A stretch of DNA of 64,000 nucleotides from Falsigemmobacter intermedius (GCF_004054105.1 NZ_SBLC01000006.1:1-64000), one strand, 5' to 3'. Counted from the stretch's first letter, positions 1 to 9,863 are shown. Notes: a model not told the origin generated them from the sequence alone. Program-made: numbers and translations.

Positions 1-272
1 CCTCGATCGTACAGCGCCAACGGGGAGTATCGACGCAGGTCCCGTTACAGCATCTCATAACCAAAACATGACCGTTGCCGCGAGGATTATGGTGTGATTT
101 TCTGCGGAGAACTGACCCTGCCTCATCTAACCCGATAAACACAGTTGCTAATACCCCCCCCCCCCGCGCCTCCCCCCCTTCGGGGCTTTGGCTTGTTCAA
201 AATACTCCCGCCGGAGGCCGCGGCGCGCAGTGCCGCCCCTGAAAGACACCCAGGTCGTGACCACGCCGAAAG
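1..272. other. Intergenic region at window edge, no gene seen
   Basis: I see no credible gene here. The stretch holds a run of 13 C at about 155-167 and, read on the minus strand at about 190-225, a GC-rich segment ending in ggcgggagtattttgaacaa. That segment resembles the short extragenic motif often found downstream of genes in Rhodobacteraceae. The first 140 bases are less GC-rich and show no recognisable coding frame. They could be the end of an element lying outside the window, but nothing here proves that. Confidence 0.4.
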
Positions 273-297
273 AAAAACCCCGCCGCAGCGGGGGTTT
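273..297 (-). terminator. Rho-independent terminator of the lptF-rsmA operon
   Basis: Read on the minus strand this is a GC hairpin (CCCCGC, loop TGCG, GCGGGG) followed by TTTTTCTTT. It lies just downstream of the rsmA stop codon at 301. Confidence 0.8.
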
Positions 298-300
298 CTT

Positions 301-1140
301 TTACTTTGCCATCTCACGGGCGAGGGCACAAAAGCCCTCAAGCGGGATTTCTTCGGCGCGTCTGGTCGGCTCTATCCCGGCCGCGCGCAGCCGGTCTTCA
401 ATATCCGGCCCAAGGCTCTTCAGCGCAGAGCGCAGCATCTTGCGGCGCTGGTTAAAGGCCACAGCCGTCACCCGTTCCAGAACTTTCGGATCGGCCGGGA
501 AGCGCGGCTCGGGCAGGGCGGTCAGATGGACCACAGCCGAATGCACCTTGGGGGGCGGCGAAAAGGCCTCCGGCGGCAGCGACAGCACGATGCGGGCATC
601 GGTGCGCCACTGTGCCAGAATCGCCAGCCGCCCGTAGTGGTTCGAGCCGGGCTTTGCGACAATCCGCTCGGCGACCTCGCGCTGGAACATCAGCGTCAGG
701 CTCTGCCAGAAGGCAGGCCAGACCTTCGGTGTCAGCCAGCGCACCAGAAGCTCAGTGCCGACGTTATAAGGCAGGTTGGCGCAGATCCGCACCGGTGCCT
801 CAAGATGCTCCAGTACATTGACCTCAAGCGCATCGCCAAGGATGAACTCCAGCCGGCCCGGGTAATGCGCAGCGATCTCTTCCAGCGCCGGGATACAGCG
901 CGGGTCTTTCTCCACGGCCAGCACTTTGCGCGCGCCTTCAGCCAGCAGACCGCGGGTCAGACCACCGGGGCCGGGGCCCACCTCCAGCACGTCGCAGCCG
1001 GTCAGATCGCCGGCCGCGCGGGCGATTTTTGACGTCAGGTTCAGATCGAGCAGGAAGTTCTGCCCCAGTTGTTTCTTCGCCACCAACTCATGCGTGGCAA
1101 TCACCTCGCGCAGCGGGGGCAGGCCATCGAGAGCCGCCAT
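301..1140 (-). CDS. rsmA: 16S rRNA (adenine(1518)-N(6)/adenine(1519)-N(6))-dimethyltransferase
   Basis: RsmA/KsgA dimethylates the two adjacent adenosines in the 3'-terminal hairpin of 16S rRNA, using SAM, late in 30S assembly. The 279-residue protein is family length. It shows [11 protein letters not shown] near residues 22-32, the SAM-binding motif [12 protein letters not shown] (52-62) and the catalytic NLPY motif (122-125). The start is supported by AAAGGA about 7 bases upstream. It is the last gene of the lptF-lptG-lptD-surA-pdxA-rsmA run and is followed by a terminator. Confidence 0.96.
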   Translation of the reverse strand: MAALDGLPPLREVIATHELVAKKQLGQNFLLDLNLTSKIARAAGDLTGCDVLEVGPGPGGLTRGLLAEGARKVLAVEKDPRCIPALEEIAAHYPGRLEFILGDALEVNVLEHLEAPVRICANLPYNVGTELLVRWLTPKVWPAFWQSLTLMFQREVAERIVAKPGSNHYGRLAILAQWRTDARIVLSLPPEAFSPPPKVHSAVVHLTALPEPRFPADPKVLERVTAVAFNQRRKMLRSALKSLGPDIEDRLRAAGIEPTRRAEEIPLEGFCALAREMAK

Positions 1141-1154
1141 CGGATATCCTTTCC

Positions 1155-2138
1155 TCAGCCCCGCCGGGCGGCACCGGCCATCTTCCAGGCCATGCGCAGC
1201 GCCGCGATCAGGGAGCCTGGTTCTGCAATGCCTTTACCGGCAATGTCAAACGCCGTCCCATGGTCCGGTGAGGTGCGGATGAAGGGAAGGCCCAGCGTCA
1301 CATTGACGCCCTCATCAAAGGCCAGGGTCTTGATGGGGATCAGCGCCTGATCGTGATAGGCGCAGACCGCCACATCATAACCCGCCCGCGCGCGGGCATG
1401 AAACATCGTATCCGCAGGCAGCGGGCCCTTGAGCTCCAGCCCCTCCGCCCGAAGCCGCGCAATCAGGGCGTTCATCCAGGACAGCTCCTCCCTGCCCATG
1501 GCGCCACCTTCCCCCGCATGGGGGTTCAGTCCGGCCACCGCAATCCGCGGCGAGGCAATGCCGAAATCACGGATCATCGCCGCATGGGTGATGCGGATCG
1601 TTGTCTCCAGCAGCTCCGGCGTCAGCGCCTGCGGCACCTCAGAGAGCGCGATATGGATCGTGGCGGGCACCACCTTCAAAGTATCAGAGGCCAGGCACAT
1701 CACCACATCGGCATCGCCGCCAAGGGCTGCCAGAAATTCGGTATGGCCGGGATAGGCAAAACCCGCACCGTCTTTCAGTGCCTTTTTGTGGATCGGTAAG
1801 GTGCAGACCGCAGAGGCGGCGCCGCTTTCGGCCAGCCGCACCGCCCGCTCGATTACCGAAATCACGCCCGCAGCATTGCGCGGATCGGGCTGTCCGGCGA
1901 CCGCATCGCCCAGAAATTCATGGGGCAGCACCGGCAGAGTATGGGGCGGCACATCATGCGCCTCTGCCATGCTGTCGAGCGCCTGCCAGCGGGTGCCGGG
2001 CGGCAGATGGCGCGGATCGCCGATCCAGGCGAAAGGCAGTTCCGCCCCCAGAAGCGCGCGGGCGCGGATGGCAAGTTCGGTGCCGATGCCTGCGGGTTCA
2101 CCGCAGGTCAGCGCGATCGGGGCAAGGGGGGCAGCCAT
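1155..2138 (-). CDS. pdxA: 4-hydroxythreonine-4-phosphate dehydrogenase
   Basis: PdxA oxidises 4-phosphohydroxy-L-threonine with NAD in the DXP-dependent route to pyridoxal phosphate; the product decarboxylates spontaneously. The 327-residue protein carries the family metal and substrate motifs: TCGEPAGIG at the N-terminus, YPGHTEFL (H132), NPHAGEGG and [12 protein letters not shown], followed by [15 protein letters not shown]. The start codon sits 3 bases after the surA stop and rsmA starts 14 bases downstream of its stop, so the three are almost certainly co-transcribed. Confidence 0.96.
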   Translation of the reverse strand: MAAPLAPIALTCGEPAGIGTELAIRARALLGAELPFAWIGDPRHLPPGTRWQALDSMAEAHDVPPHTLPVLPHEFLGDAVAGQPDPRNAAGVISVIERAVRLAESGAASAVCTLPIHKKALKDGAGFAYPGHTEFLAALGGDADVVMCLASDTLKVVPATIHIALSEVPQALTPELLETTIRITHAAMIRDFGIASPRIAVAGLNPHAGEGGAMGREELSWMNALIARLRAEGLELKGPLPADTMFHARARAGYDVAVCAYHDQALIPIKTLAFDEGVNVTLGLPFIRTSPDHGTAFDIAGKGIAEPGSLIAALRMAWKMAGAARRG

Positions 2139-2141
2139 GGC

Positions 2142-3338
2142 TCAGGGACGACGGATATGCGCGTTGGAGCGCAGTTCCTGCAGATAAAGATCGGCCTGGC
2201 CACCAATACGGCGCTCTGCCAGACGGGTGCGCACGGTGTTGCGATCAGGCTCGCCTGCGCTTTTCACCCGGCTCGAGCAATGCATCAGCACGACCTGAAT
2301 ATTGCCCTGCTTATAAAAGCTCATCTCATTTTCATCGAGACCGGCAAGGCGGCCCGCCACATCGCGCGGCAGCGCGGATTTCGCCACCGTCTGACGGGTC
2401 AGCTCACCGCCGAAAGCGTTGAGATCGGTGCAGGTCATCACGCGCGCCTGCAGACTGGCCAGCGTGGCCTCAGTTGCCGGAGTTCCGGCACCGGGCAGGC
2501 GAAGAATGGCGTAATCCACGCCGGTCGCCGCCGGGGTCACGCTGTCTTTCTGCTCAATATTGCGCAGCAGATAAATCCCATAGCGCCCGTCCGAGAGACG
2601 CACCGGCGGCGAGACCTGTCCCGGCTGCAGCCCGTTCAGCGCGCCGAGCACCTGCTGCGGCATGGTGCCGACATCGCGCCAGTCGGTGCGCCCGCCGTCC
2701 TGAGCGGTCTCACCCAGTGACTGGCTGCGTGCGGCGGCGGCGAAAGCGGCTTCGCCCTTCAACCCGGCGGAAAGTTCCTGCGCTTTGACGCGTTTGTCGG
2801 CGGGTAGGATGATTTCGGACAAAAGCACCCGCGTGGTGCCGCGCAGCGCCAGCGTCGAGAGCGCCAGATCGACATCGGATTCATAGATCGAGGCCATGGC
2901 CGAGGGGCCGAATTTTGCGCCGACAACTTCACGCCAGGCCATGCCGGCATGCACAAAGTCGCGGAAGGTTTCGCGGGCCACTCCGTTCGCCCCCAGAATG
3001 GCGACGAACTGCTCAACCGGAAGCTCAAAACGGGCGGCAAATTCCGCCATGCCCTCATCGATCTGCTTTGCCGGAATGCGCAGCTTCATGCGGTCCGCTG
3101 CGATCAGACGCAGGCGGTCTTCAATCAGCGATTTCTCCGCCTCCTGGGCCGGATCGCCGGGGGCGTTCAGCAGACGCATGAAGCGCATGCGCTGATCAAA
3201 TTCGTAATAGGTAATAACCTTATCATCGACCAGCAGGCGGGGGGCAAAGGGCGAGGACTGCGCAGCAGCCGGTTGCAGCGGTGCGCTGACAAGGGCCAGG
3301 GCCAAAAGGGCGGTCGCTGCGGTGAAGGTCTGGCGCAT
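2142..3338 (-). CDS. surA: Periplasmic peptidyl-prolyl isomerase / chaperone SurA
   Basis: SurA is a periplasmic chaperone that escorts unfolded outer-membrane beta-barrel proteins to the BAM complex. The 398-residue product starts with a clear Sec signal peptide (MRQTFTAATALLALALV, cleavage near AAAQ). A SurA N-terminal chaperone domain follows, then a parvulin-like region (around GLQPGQVSPPVRLSDGRYGIYLL) and a C-terminal extension. I chose the Met at 3338 because it begins the signal peptide; an in-frame Met at 3383 would put 15 polar residues before it. It sits between lptD and pdxA, as in enterobacteria. Confidence 0.9.
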   Translation of the reverse strand: MRQTFTAATALLALALVSAPLQPAAAQSSPFAPRLLVDDKVITYYEFDQRMRFMRLLNAPGDPAQEAEKSLIEDRLRLIAADRMKLRIPAKQIDEGMAEFAARFELPVEQFVAILGANGVARETFRDFVHAGMAWREVVGAKFGPSAMASIYESDVDLALSTLALRGTTRVLLSEIILPADKRVKAQELSAGLKGEAAFAAAARSQSLGETAQDGGRTDWRDVGTMPQQVLGALNGLQPGQVSPPVRLSDGRYGIYLLRNIEQKDSVTPAATGVDYAILRLPGAGTPATEATLASLQARVMTCTDLNAFGGELTRQTVAKSALPRDVAGRLAGLDENEMSFYKQGNIQVVLMHCSSRVKSAGEPDRNTVRTRLAERRIGGQADLYLQELRSNAHIRRP

Positions 3339-3404
3339 CAGGATCTGTCCCGTTCCGTCTGTTCTGTCACTTATGTGCGTCATACGCGCTGCAAATACCA
3401 GCCC

Positions 3405-5537
3405 CTAGAAGCTGCAGCTGCGCGCAGCCGCCGATCCCGAGGGCCGTCCGCCAAAGCCCAGAAGATCCATCGAGAGGCTGAAGTTCGTCGAAGGGCGGAT
3501 CGCGGCGGTGCCCGAGAATTTCCGGGTCAGCGCCATCTGAACTTTCAGGCATTCATTCAGATATTCAAGGCCCAGACCCGCGCGGGTCGGCTCATTGACG
3601 CCAAAGTCATAGCGGCCTGACGCCATGGCAGTCCAGTTTGAGGCCAGCTTGACGCGGCCATCAACCGACCACTCAGAGGTGTCGACAGGGCGGTTCTCAG
3701 ACGGATCGGCATCCGCCCAGATCCAGGCAGCATCGAGGCCATAGCGCTCACGGCTGATCCCCATGCGCAGTTCTCCGCGCGAGAGATCAAAGCTGTCGTC
3801 AAAGGTCGCGCGGCCCTGAAAGCGCATGCCGCCCGCGGTCTGCAGATGGAGCGCACTGACCCAGCTCGACCGCCTGCCGTTCAACCCGCTGACGGGCGAG
3901 AACTGATTGTAATCGCTGAAGCGGAACACCCGGCCTGCGCTGGCGATCAGGCTGGTGCCGCCGGGGTAAATCCGGGTCCAGGAGAGGCCGGCATTGATGC
4001 GCCGTCCGCCCTCGCGGCGGTCATAGCCCGGAAAGCGGCTGAAGCCGAACAGATTGCCCTCATCAAATTCGACCAGGCCACTGTCGGAATTGGGAATTTG
4101 ATCGGCATTGTTCTGCCGCGACCAGACAAATTCCACCACCGGCTCGATCACATCCGAGATGCCGGTCGCGCCCATTCGGGCCCAGGGCCAGCGCAGTTCC
4201 GTGCGCAGCATCGGCGTCGAGGTATAGACGCGGCTGTTGTAGCGGCTGTCCTGTCCGATGCGGTTCAGGTCGACTGCGGTGCCAATCTCTGCCGCCGCGA
4301 GAATGCCGCGCCCGAGCAGCCAGTCGCGCCGCCAGAGCGCCGTAAACCGCGCCTGGGACATATCGAGGCCGAAGATATCTTCGTCGGAACTGCGGCGGTG
4401 GCCATGGATATTGATACCGAATGTCAGCCTGCCACCAATGCCCGGCGCATCAAAGCGGCGCATCCACTCAAGATCCGCGATCAGCTGGGGCAGGCGGGAA
4501 TTGCTTTCGCCGTCGCGGATCGAATGGCTGTGGCGCAGCCGCGCTTCGATCAGCTCATCCCGGCGGATCCGATTGACCTGCACCAGCGAATCGAGGCGGT
4601 CATCCTCAGAGAGGTCATAGTCACGCAGATAGGCGTCATCGGTGACCATACGACTGGTGAAATAAAGGCCAAAGCCGCGCGGCAGCGCGAAACTGCCGGT
4701 CACACCCAGCCAGCCGCGGCCCTGAGACATCGACTGGTCCCGGCTCAGCGCACCGCTGATTTCGATGTTTCCGGTGTTGAACGCCTGCCGGTAGCGCAGG
4801 CCCATCGACTGGACGTCTTTCGTGGCCAGAAGCGGCAGCAGCGTCAGATCCCGTGAGGGGCCGAGCGGGATGAAGTAGGGCACCTCAAGGCCGAACCCGA
4901 GCCGCGAGGTTGAGATCAGCCGGGGCGCCAGCACGCCGCGGGCGCGGTCGAGCGTGGGGTCCGGCATGCGGAAGTGCGGCAGCCAGGCCACCGGCACGCC
5001 GAACATGCGCAGCTGGGCATTGTCGAAATAGATCTGCCGCTCAAGCTCGTCGTGAATGATCCGCTGGGCGCGGATTTCCCAAAGCGGCGTCGGATCATCG
5101 GCGCAGATCTGACAGGAGGAGGCAACGGCGCGGCTGAGAACCGTGTGGCGGCCTTCCACGCGCTGCATTTCACTGGCGGCCAGCTGCAGCTGACGGTCCA
5201 TCACCACGCGGGCCGATTGCAAAAGGCCGTTGCGCAGATCGGCTGAAAGCTCAGCCGCGTTGGCCAGAACCACGGTGCCGCCCGGCTCGGTCAGAGTGAT
5301 CGGCCCCTGGATTTCAAGACCGCCGGTGGCGCGGTCGTAGCGCACCTCTGAGGCCCGCAGCACGGCGCCCTCATGGATCACCTCAACGCCGCCGCGCGCC
5401 ACAAGCTGGCTGGTGCCGTTCAGGCTGACCTGGTCGGCGACAAGCGTTGCAGGCGCGCTGTCCTGAGCCACGGCGGCAAAGGCGGTCGCTGCAACCAGCG
5501 CGCTCGAAAGGATAAGTCTGCGCAAAGCCGGCCGCAT
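3405..5537 (-). CDS. lptD: LPS-assembly outer-membrane protein LptD
   Basis: LptD forms the outer-membrane beta-barrel that, with LptE, inserts lipopolysaccharide into the outer leaflet. The 710-residue protein has a signal peptide (cleaved near AAVAQ), an OstA/LptA-like beta-jellyroll at about residues 35-150, and a long barrel rich in alternating aromatic and polar strands. Cysteines near SCQIC, in NECLK and near the C-terminus (RSCSF) are candidates for the disulfides known in the family, though the pattern is not the E. coli one. It overlaps the lptG stop by one base. Confidence 0.93.
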   Translation of the reverse strand: MRPALRRLILSSALVAATAFAAVAQDSAPATLVADQVSLNGTSQLVARGGVEVIHEGAVLRASEVRYDRATGGLEIQGPITLTEPGGTVVLANAAELSADLRNGLLQSARVVMDRQLQLAASEMQRVEGRHTVLSRAVASSCQICADDPTPLWEIRAQRIIHDELERQIYFDNAQLRMFGVPVAWLPHFRMPDPTLDRARGVLAPRLISTSRLGFGLEVPYFIPLGPSRDLTLLPLLATKDVQSMGLRYRQAFNTGNIEISGALSRDQSMSQGRGWLGVTGSFALPRGFGLYFTSRMVTDDAYLRDYDLSEDDRLDSLVQVNRIRRDELIEARLRHSHSIRDGESNSRLPQLIADLEWMRRFDAPGIGGRLTFGINIHGHRRSSDEDIFGLDMSQARFTALWRRDWLLGRGILAAAEIGTAVDLNRIGQDSRYNSRVYTSTPMLRTELRWPWARMGATGISDVIEPVVEFVWSRQNNADQIPNSDSGLVEFDEGNLFGFSRFPGYDRREGGRRINAGLSWTRIYPGGTSLIASAGRVFRFSDYNQFSPVSGLNGRRSSWVSALHLQTAGGMRFQGRATFDDSFDLSRGELRMGISRERYGLDAAWIWADADPSENRPVDTSEWSVDGRVKLASNWTAMASGRYDFGVNEPTRAGLGLEYLNECLKVQMALTRKFSGTAAIRPSTNFSLSMDLLGFGGRPSGSAAARSCSF

Positions 5538-6634
5538 CAGCCATCCTCCAGGTGCAACAGTAAACCAAGTGCTGCGAGAACAGCCACAGTGGGCGGTGCC
5601 CAGGCGGCAAGATCAACGGGGATCTGGCCATTCTCACCCAAAACCTGCGCGAAGTTGCGCAAAAAGAACAGTGCAAAGCCCGCCAGAACCGCCAGCAGGA
5701 CCCGCACCCCGGTGCGCCCGCCCCGGGTGTGGTGCATGGTAAAGCCCGCAGCAATCAGGACCATGGCCGCAAGCGTCAGGGGCAAAGCCAGTTCGCGCTG
5801 CAGCCAGACCTGATGCTTGCGCGCCGAAAATCCGGCCCGCTCCAGGCCCTCGATGAAACCGGGCAGGTCCCAGATGGCAATCGCATCTGGGGTGCTGAAG
5901 CTCTCGCGGATTTTGGCCGCGTCCAGGTCGGTGGCAAGCTCTGCCTCAGCGCGAATGCGGGCGTTTTTTTCAGGATTGGCCTCGCTGAAATGCCATTCTT
6001 TCAGATCGCGCAGCAGCCAGGAGCCGCGGCGCAGTTCTGCCTCACGGGCTTCAATGCGGCTGACGGGCAGCCCCTCGATATCGAAGGCCAGGAAAGAAAC
6101 GCCGTAAAGATGCGTGCCGTCATGGTTGGCGCGGTCGGCGCGGATCACGATCTGACCCTCCGCATTGCCCTGGCGCAGCCAGAGCCCTTCGCGGCTTACC
6201 GAAAGCACCGAAGGATTGCCGCCCGAGAGCCGGGTGATCAGCTCATCTGCCACCCGCGCCGTGGAGGCCACCATCGGGTTAAAAAGGGTGACGCAGATCA
6301 CCCCCAGCACCAGAGCCCCGAAAACCGGTGCCGCCACAGCCCGAAGGGCAGAGCGGCCTGCGGCACGGATGACCACCAGTTCAGAACTGCGTGCAAGGCT
6401 CAGAAACATCGAGATCGCGCCAAAGAGCGCCACCAGCGGCAGAATGCGGTAAAGCCCGCCCGACAGATTCAGCGCTGCGACCTCTGCCGCAGACCAGATG
6501 CCCGCAGCTTCCGTATCGGCGAGCTTGCGGATCTGCTCAACCATATCGATCAGCAGCAGGATGCCCGCAAAGACCGCGGTCACCAGCAAAAAGGACAGGA
6601 AAAACCGCCGAAGCAGATAAAGGCTCAGCGTCAT
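5537..6634 (-). CDS. lptG: LPS export ABC transporter permease LptG
   Basis: LptG is one of two inner-membrane permeases of the LptB2FG transporter, which extracts LPS and passes it to LptC. The 365-residue protein shows three N-terminal membrane segments (LYLLRRFFLSFLLVTAVFAGIL onward), a periplasmic beta-jellyroll region in the middle and three C-terminal membrane segments. The start at 6634 overlaps the lptF stop as ATGA, which indicates translational coupling. Upstream in-frame Met codons lie inside lptF and are unlikely starts. Confidence 0.92.
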   Translation of the reverse strand: MTLSLYLLRRFFLSFLLVTAVFAGILLLIDMVEQIRKLADTEAAGIWSAAEVAALNLSGGLYRILPLVALFGAISMFLSLARSSELVVIRAAGRSALRAVAAPVFGALVLGVICVTLFNPMVASTARVADELITRLSGGNPSVLSVSREGLWLRQGNAEGQIVIRADRANHDGTHLYGVSFLAFDIEGLPVSRIEAREAELRRGSWLLRDLKEWHFSEANPEKNARIRAEAELATDLDAAKIRESFSTPDAIAIWDLPGFIEGLERAGFSARKHQVWLQRELALPLTLAAMVLIAAGFTMHHTRGGRTGVRVLLAVLAGFALFFLRNFAQVLGENGQIPVDLAAWAPPTVAVLAALGLLLHLEDG

Positions 6635-7770
6635 GCCGCGGCCCTCCGCGGGCGTGTCTCGCGCTGCGACCACCAGAGCAGAACAGCAGAGAGTGCAAGA
6701 CCCGTCAGCGGCGCAGCCCAGACCAGCGGCCAGAGGCGCGCATCACGGATGCCGATGGATTCCGCACCATTGGCGATCATCTGCACCAGGACCAGGCCGA
6801 CAGAGCCGCCCAGAAGCTGCCGCCAGAGGCCAAAGCGCGAGAAGGCCCCGATCAGCAGGGCCGAAAAACCGATGAGTGCAGCCGCCGTCGCAAGGAAGGG
6901 CTGCGCCAGACGGTTATGACCTTCCCAGATCAGCAGCGAGAGGCTGCGACCGGTCTCACTCGCAAGGGCCTGATCGGCGGTCAGAAGTTCCCAGGTAGAG
7001 AGGGTGCCGTCATCGCGCCGCGCGCCGCCGCCCGGCCCGAAGAGGCTGTCGAGATCATAGGTGAAATCGGCGAAATGTGTCACCGCAAGGCGCATCCCCT
7101 GGTGGCTCAGCGTCTGCGCCATGCCATCGACCAGAACCAGCTTCGGCCCGGAGACATTTTTCGACAGATAGCCGCGCTTTGAGGTGTAGGAGGTCCGCGC
7201 CTCAGGGTTGCGGGCATCGGCGAGATAAATGTCGCGCAATTCCCCGGTCTCGGTGATGTCGCGGATGTAGAGGGTGATCCCCTCAACCGGGAACTGAAAC
7301 ACCCCGGGCCGCAGCATACGCGAGGTGACGTTCTCGGTGATCGCTGCCTGACGCTCGCTCAGGGCCTGCCGGCTGGCGGGCACCAGGACATTGACAAGGA
7401 CCATCATGATCATCGCCACGATCAGCCCGAAATAAAGCACCGGACGCGCCAGACGGAAGGAGGAAAACCCGGTGGCCTGCATCACCACCAGCTCCGACTC
7501 GCGGCTGAGGCGGTTCGTGACATAGGCCGAGGCCGCAAAGGCTGCGACCGGCAGAACCATACGGATCACATTGGGCAGCGTCAGCACGGTCATTTCCAGA
7601 AAGACCAGCGCAGACTGCCCGTCTCCGATCAGCCGGTCAAAAAGCGACACCGCACGGTTGACCCAATAGACCGCCACCAGGATCAGCGCGAAGAACCCGA
7701 ACAGCATCAGAAACTGTGACAGCAGATATCTGTCGAATCGGGACAAAGCAGGCATCCTGGTGAAGGGCAT
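6631..7770 (-). CDS. lptF: LPS export ABC transporter permease LptF
   Basis: LptF pairs with LptG as the membrane part of the LPS exporter. The 379-residue protein has the YjgP/YjgQ architecture: FDRYLLSQFLMLFGFFALILVAVYW at the start, two further membrane segments, a soluble periplasmic domain, and three closing membrane helices. It is the first gene of the minus-strand envelope operon. It diverges from pepA, the arrangement also known from E. coli. A second Met five codons in is a possible alternative start. Confidence 0.92.
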   Translation of the reverse strand: MPFTRMPALSRFDRYLLSQFLMLFGFFALILVAVYWVNRAVSLFDRLIGDGQSALVFLEMTVLTLPNVIRMVLPVAAFAASAYVTNRLSRESELVVMQATGFSSFRLARPVLYFGLIVAMIMMVLVNVLVPASRQALSERQAAITENVTSRMLRPGVFQFPVEGITLYIRDITETGELRDIYLADARNPEARTSYTSKRGYLSKNVSGPKLVLVDGMAQTLSHQGMRLAVTHFADFTYDLDSLFGPGGGARRDDGTLSTWELLTADQALASETGRSLSLLIWEGHNRLAQPFLATAAALIGFSALLIGAFSRFGLWRQLLGGSVGLVLVQMIANGAESIGIRDARLWPLVWAAPLTGLALSAVLLWWSQRETRPRRAAA

Positions 7771-7787
7771 AGGTCTCGCTTTTCTAG

Positions 7788-7818
7788 ACCGGAACCCCCT
7801 CGGGGGAAACCGGTTTTT
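7788..7818 (+). terminator. Hairpin with T-run between lptF and pepA
   Basis: ACCGG-aa-CCCCC, a short loop, then GGGGG-aaa-CCGGT and TTTT reads as an intrinsic terminator in the plus direction. No plus-strand gene precedes it. It lies about 110 bases upstream of pepA, so it could attenuate a pepA transcript that starts inside lptF or stop antisense transcription. Confidence 0.45.
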
Positions 7819-7928
7819 CCATCTGAATCACCGCATCGGCAAGGGGTCGCAGGGGGGGCGTCCCGCAGGCTCTGGTCAAGCTTTGGGCGCGGCGTTAGGC
7901 TCCGCCCCGAACCGATCCGGAGCGTGAT

Positions 7929-9392
7929 ATGACCACACCAGTTGCCATTCAGTTTGATGCCTTTGACCCTGAGACCCTTGCCGGTGTTACCGGGCGTCTC
8001 GTCCTGCTTTGCGGCACGGAAATCAAAGGCACGGCTGCGAAAAAGCTTGCCCGCCTGATGAAGGGCCAGCTTGAGCGCGCTGTCAGCTCTGAGGCCTATG
8101 CAAAACTCAAAGGCGGCGAGGCGCTGGAGATCCGCTTTCCGGCCGGGCTGGCCTGCGATGTGCTGCAGCTGGTGAAGCTTGAGCCAAAGGCCGATGTCGC
8201 CACCGCGCGCCGGGCCGGTGCGACCATCGGGGCCGCGCTGGATCAGCGCCCGACGACCGTGATCGCGGTCGGGGTGCAGCGCGCGGCAGAGGTCTCTTTC
8301 GGGCTGGCGCTGCGGGCCTATAAATTCACCGAGCGCAAATCGACGGAGGCCGCAGAGGCGGGCGCGGTGCGCGTGCTCGTCACCGAGCCTGAGGCAGTGG
8401 CGGCCCAGGCGGCGCCCTTTGCTGCGGTGACTGAAGGGGTCTTCTTCACCCGCGACCTGGTGTCCGAGCCTGCCAATATCCTGACCACCAATGATTTCGC
8501 CGCCCGTCTGGCCGCGATGCAGGAGCTGGGCCTTGAGGTCGAGATCCTGGAAGAGGAGGAGCTGCGCGCCCTTGGCATGCACACGCTGCTGGCGGTGGGC
8601 ATGGGTTCTGAAAGCCCCTCTAAGGTCGTGATTATGACCTGGAAGGGCAAGGGCGAAGGTGCACCGCTGGCGCTGGTCGGCAAGGGCGTCTGCTTTGATT
8701 CGGGCGGCATTTCTCTGAAGCCCGGCGCGGGCATGGAAGAGATGACCATGGATATGGGCGGCGCGGCCGTCGTCTCGGGCGTGATGCGGGCGCTGGCTTT
8801 GCGTAAATCTCCCTCGCATGTCGTGGGCATTGTGGGGCTTGTCGAAAACATGCCCTCGGGTCGTGCGCAGCGTCCGGGTGACATTGTCACCTCGATGAAG
8901 GGCACCACAATTGAGGTGACCAATACCGACGCTGAAGGCCGCCTCGTGCTGGCCGATGTGCTCTGGTACACCCAGCAGCGGTTTAAGCCCTCGGCCATCA
9001 TTGATCTGGCGACCCTGACCGGGGCGGTCATGGTGGCGCTTGGCATGGACAACACCGGCGTCTTCTCCAACAACGATGCCTTCTGTGATGAGTTCATGGC
9101 GGCCGCAAAGGCCGAGCAGGAGCCGGCATGGCGTCTGCCGCTGGATGAAAAGCTTGACGCCACGCTGAAGTCCGATCTGGCGGATATCCGCAACTCCACC
9201 GGCTCGCGCTACGGCGGCGCAGGCCTTGCAGCCTGCTTCCTGCAGCGCTTCATTGAGCCGGAGATGCCCTGGATCCACCTCGATATCGCCGGTACCACGC
9301 TGACCAAGACCGGCACCGATTACTCGGGCAAGGGCGCGACGGGCTGGGGCGTTCGCGCGATCAACCGGCTGATCGCCGCCCGTGAGGGCTGA
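7929..9392 (+). CDS. pepA: Leucyl aminopeptidase (M17 family)
   Basis: PepA is a cytosolic two-metal hexameric aminopeptidase that removes N-terminal residues; some members also bind DNA. The 487-residue protein has an N-terminal macro-like domain and the M17 catalytic domain with VGKGVCFDSGGISLKPG and the signature NTDAEGRL at residues 332-339, which supply the metal ligands and catalytic Arg. It is divergent from lptF, and holC starts 3 bases after its stop. Confidence 0.95.
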   Translation: MTTPVAIQFDAFDPETLAGVTGRLVLLCGTEIKGTAAKKLARLMKGQLERAVSSEAYAKLKGGEALEIRFPAGLACDVLQLVKLEPKADVATARRAGATIGAALDQRPTTVIAVGVQRAAEVSFGLALRAYKFTERKSTEAAEAGAVRVLVTEPEAVAAQAAPFAAVTEGVFFTRDLVSEPANILTTNDFAARLAAMQELGLEVEILEEEELRALGMHTLLAVGMGSESPSKVVIMTWKGKGEGAPLALVGKGVCFDSGGISLKPGAGMEEMTMDMGGAAVVSGVMRALALRKSPSHVVGIVGLVENMPSGRAQRPGDIVTSMKGTTIEVTNTDAEGRLVLADVLWYTQQRFKPSAIIDLATLTGAVMVALGMDNTGVFSNNDAFCDEFMAAAKAEQEPAWRLPLDEKLDATLKSDLADIRNSTGSRYGGAGLAACFLQRFIEPEMPWIHLDIAGTTLTKTGTDYSGKGATGWGVRAINRLIAAREG

Positions 9393-9395
9393 GCC

Positions 9396-9863
9396 TTGGG
9401 CTATGCGCTGTTTTTCCGGCTCTCACACACCCCCGTGGAAGAGCTGGTGCGCATCAACACCACCCGCGCGCTGGCCCAGGGCTGGCGCGTGGTGATCCGG
9501 GGGCGCGATATCGGCGCCCTCGACCGTCTGGATGAGGCGCTCTGGCGCGATCCTGCGGATGGATTTCTGCCTCATGGCGTCGCGGGCGGGCCGCATGATG
9601 CGGCGCAGCCCGTGCTGCTGACGCTGGGGGCGGAGCGGCCCAATGGCGCTCAGGCCCTCATCGCGCTGGAGGGGGCGGAGGTCACGCCCGGCGAGATTGC
9701 GGAACTGGAACGCGTCTGGATCGTCTTTGACGGCAATGATGAGCTGGCCCTGCAGGTCGCGCGCAGCCAGTGGCGTGCGCTGACCGGCGCGGGGGCAGAG
9801 GCGGAATTCTGGTCTGAAGCCTCAGGCCAGTGGCGCAAAGAGGCGGACAACCGCAAATCCTGA
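9396..9863 (+). CDS. holC: DNA polymerase III subunit chi
   Basis: Chi links the clamp-loader complex to single-strand DNA-binding protein during replication. The 155-residue protein starts GYALFFRLSHTPVEELV, matching the family N-terminus, and contains the typical GWRVVIRGRD and FLPHG segments. The start must be TTG at 9396: the first nearby ATG is out of frame, and GAGG lies at a suitable distance. The pepA-holC order is conserved widely in proteobacteria. Confidence 0.88.
   Translation: MGYALFFRLSHTPVEELVRINTTRALAQGWRVVIRGRDIGALDRLDEALWRDPADGFLPHGVAGGPHDAAQPVLLTLGAERPNGAQALIALEGAEVTPGEIAELERVWIVFDGNDELALQVARSQWRALTGAGAEAEFWSEASGQWRKEADNRKS

Noticed and set aside
60-140. Possible insertion-sequence end near the start of the window
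   Set aside because: The stretch vaguely recalls the ends of some transposons, but there are no inverted repeats, no target duplication and no transposase in the window.
145-1032. Long open frames on the plus strand opposite rsmA, and similar long frames opposite surA, lptD, mfd, gyrA, hisS and others
   Set aside because: They are antisense shadows typical of high-GC DNA. Each lies over a gene with clear family motifs and has no ribosome site or recognisable domain.
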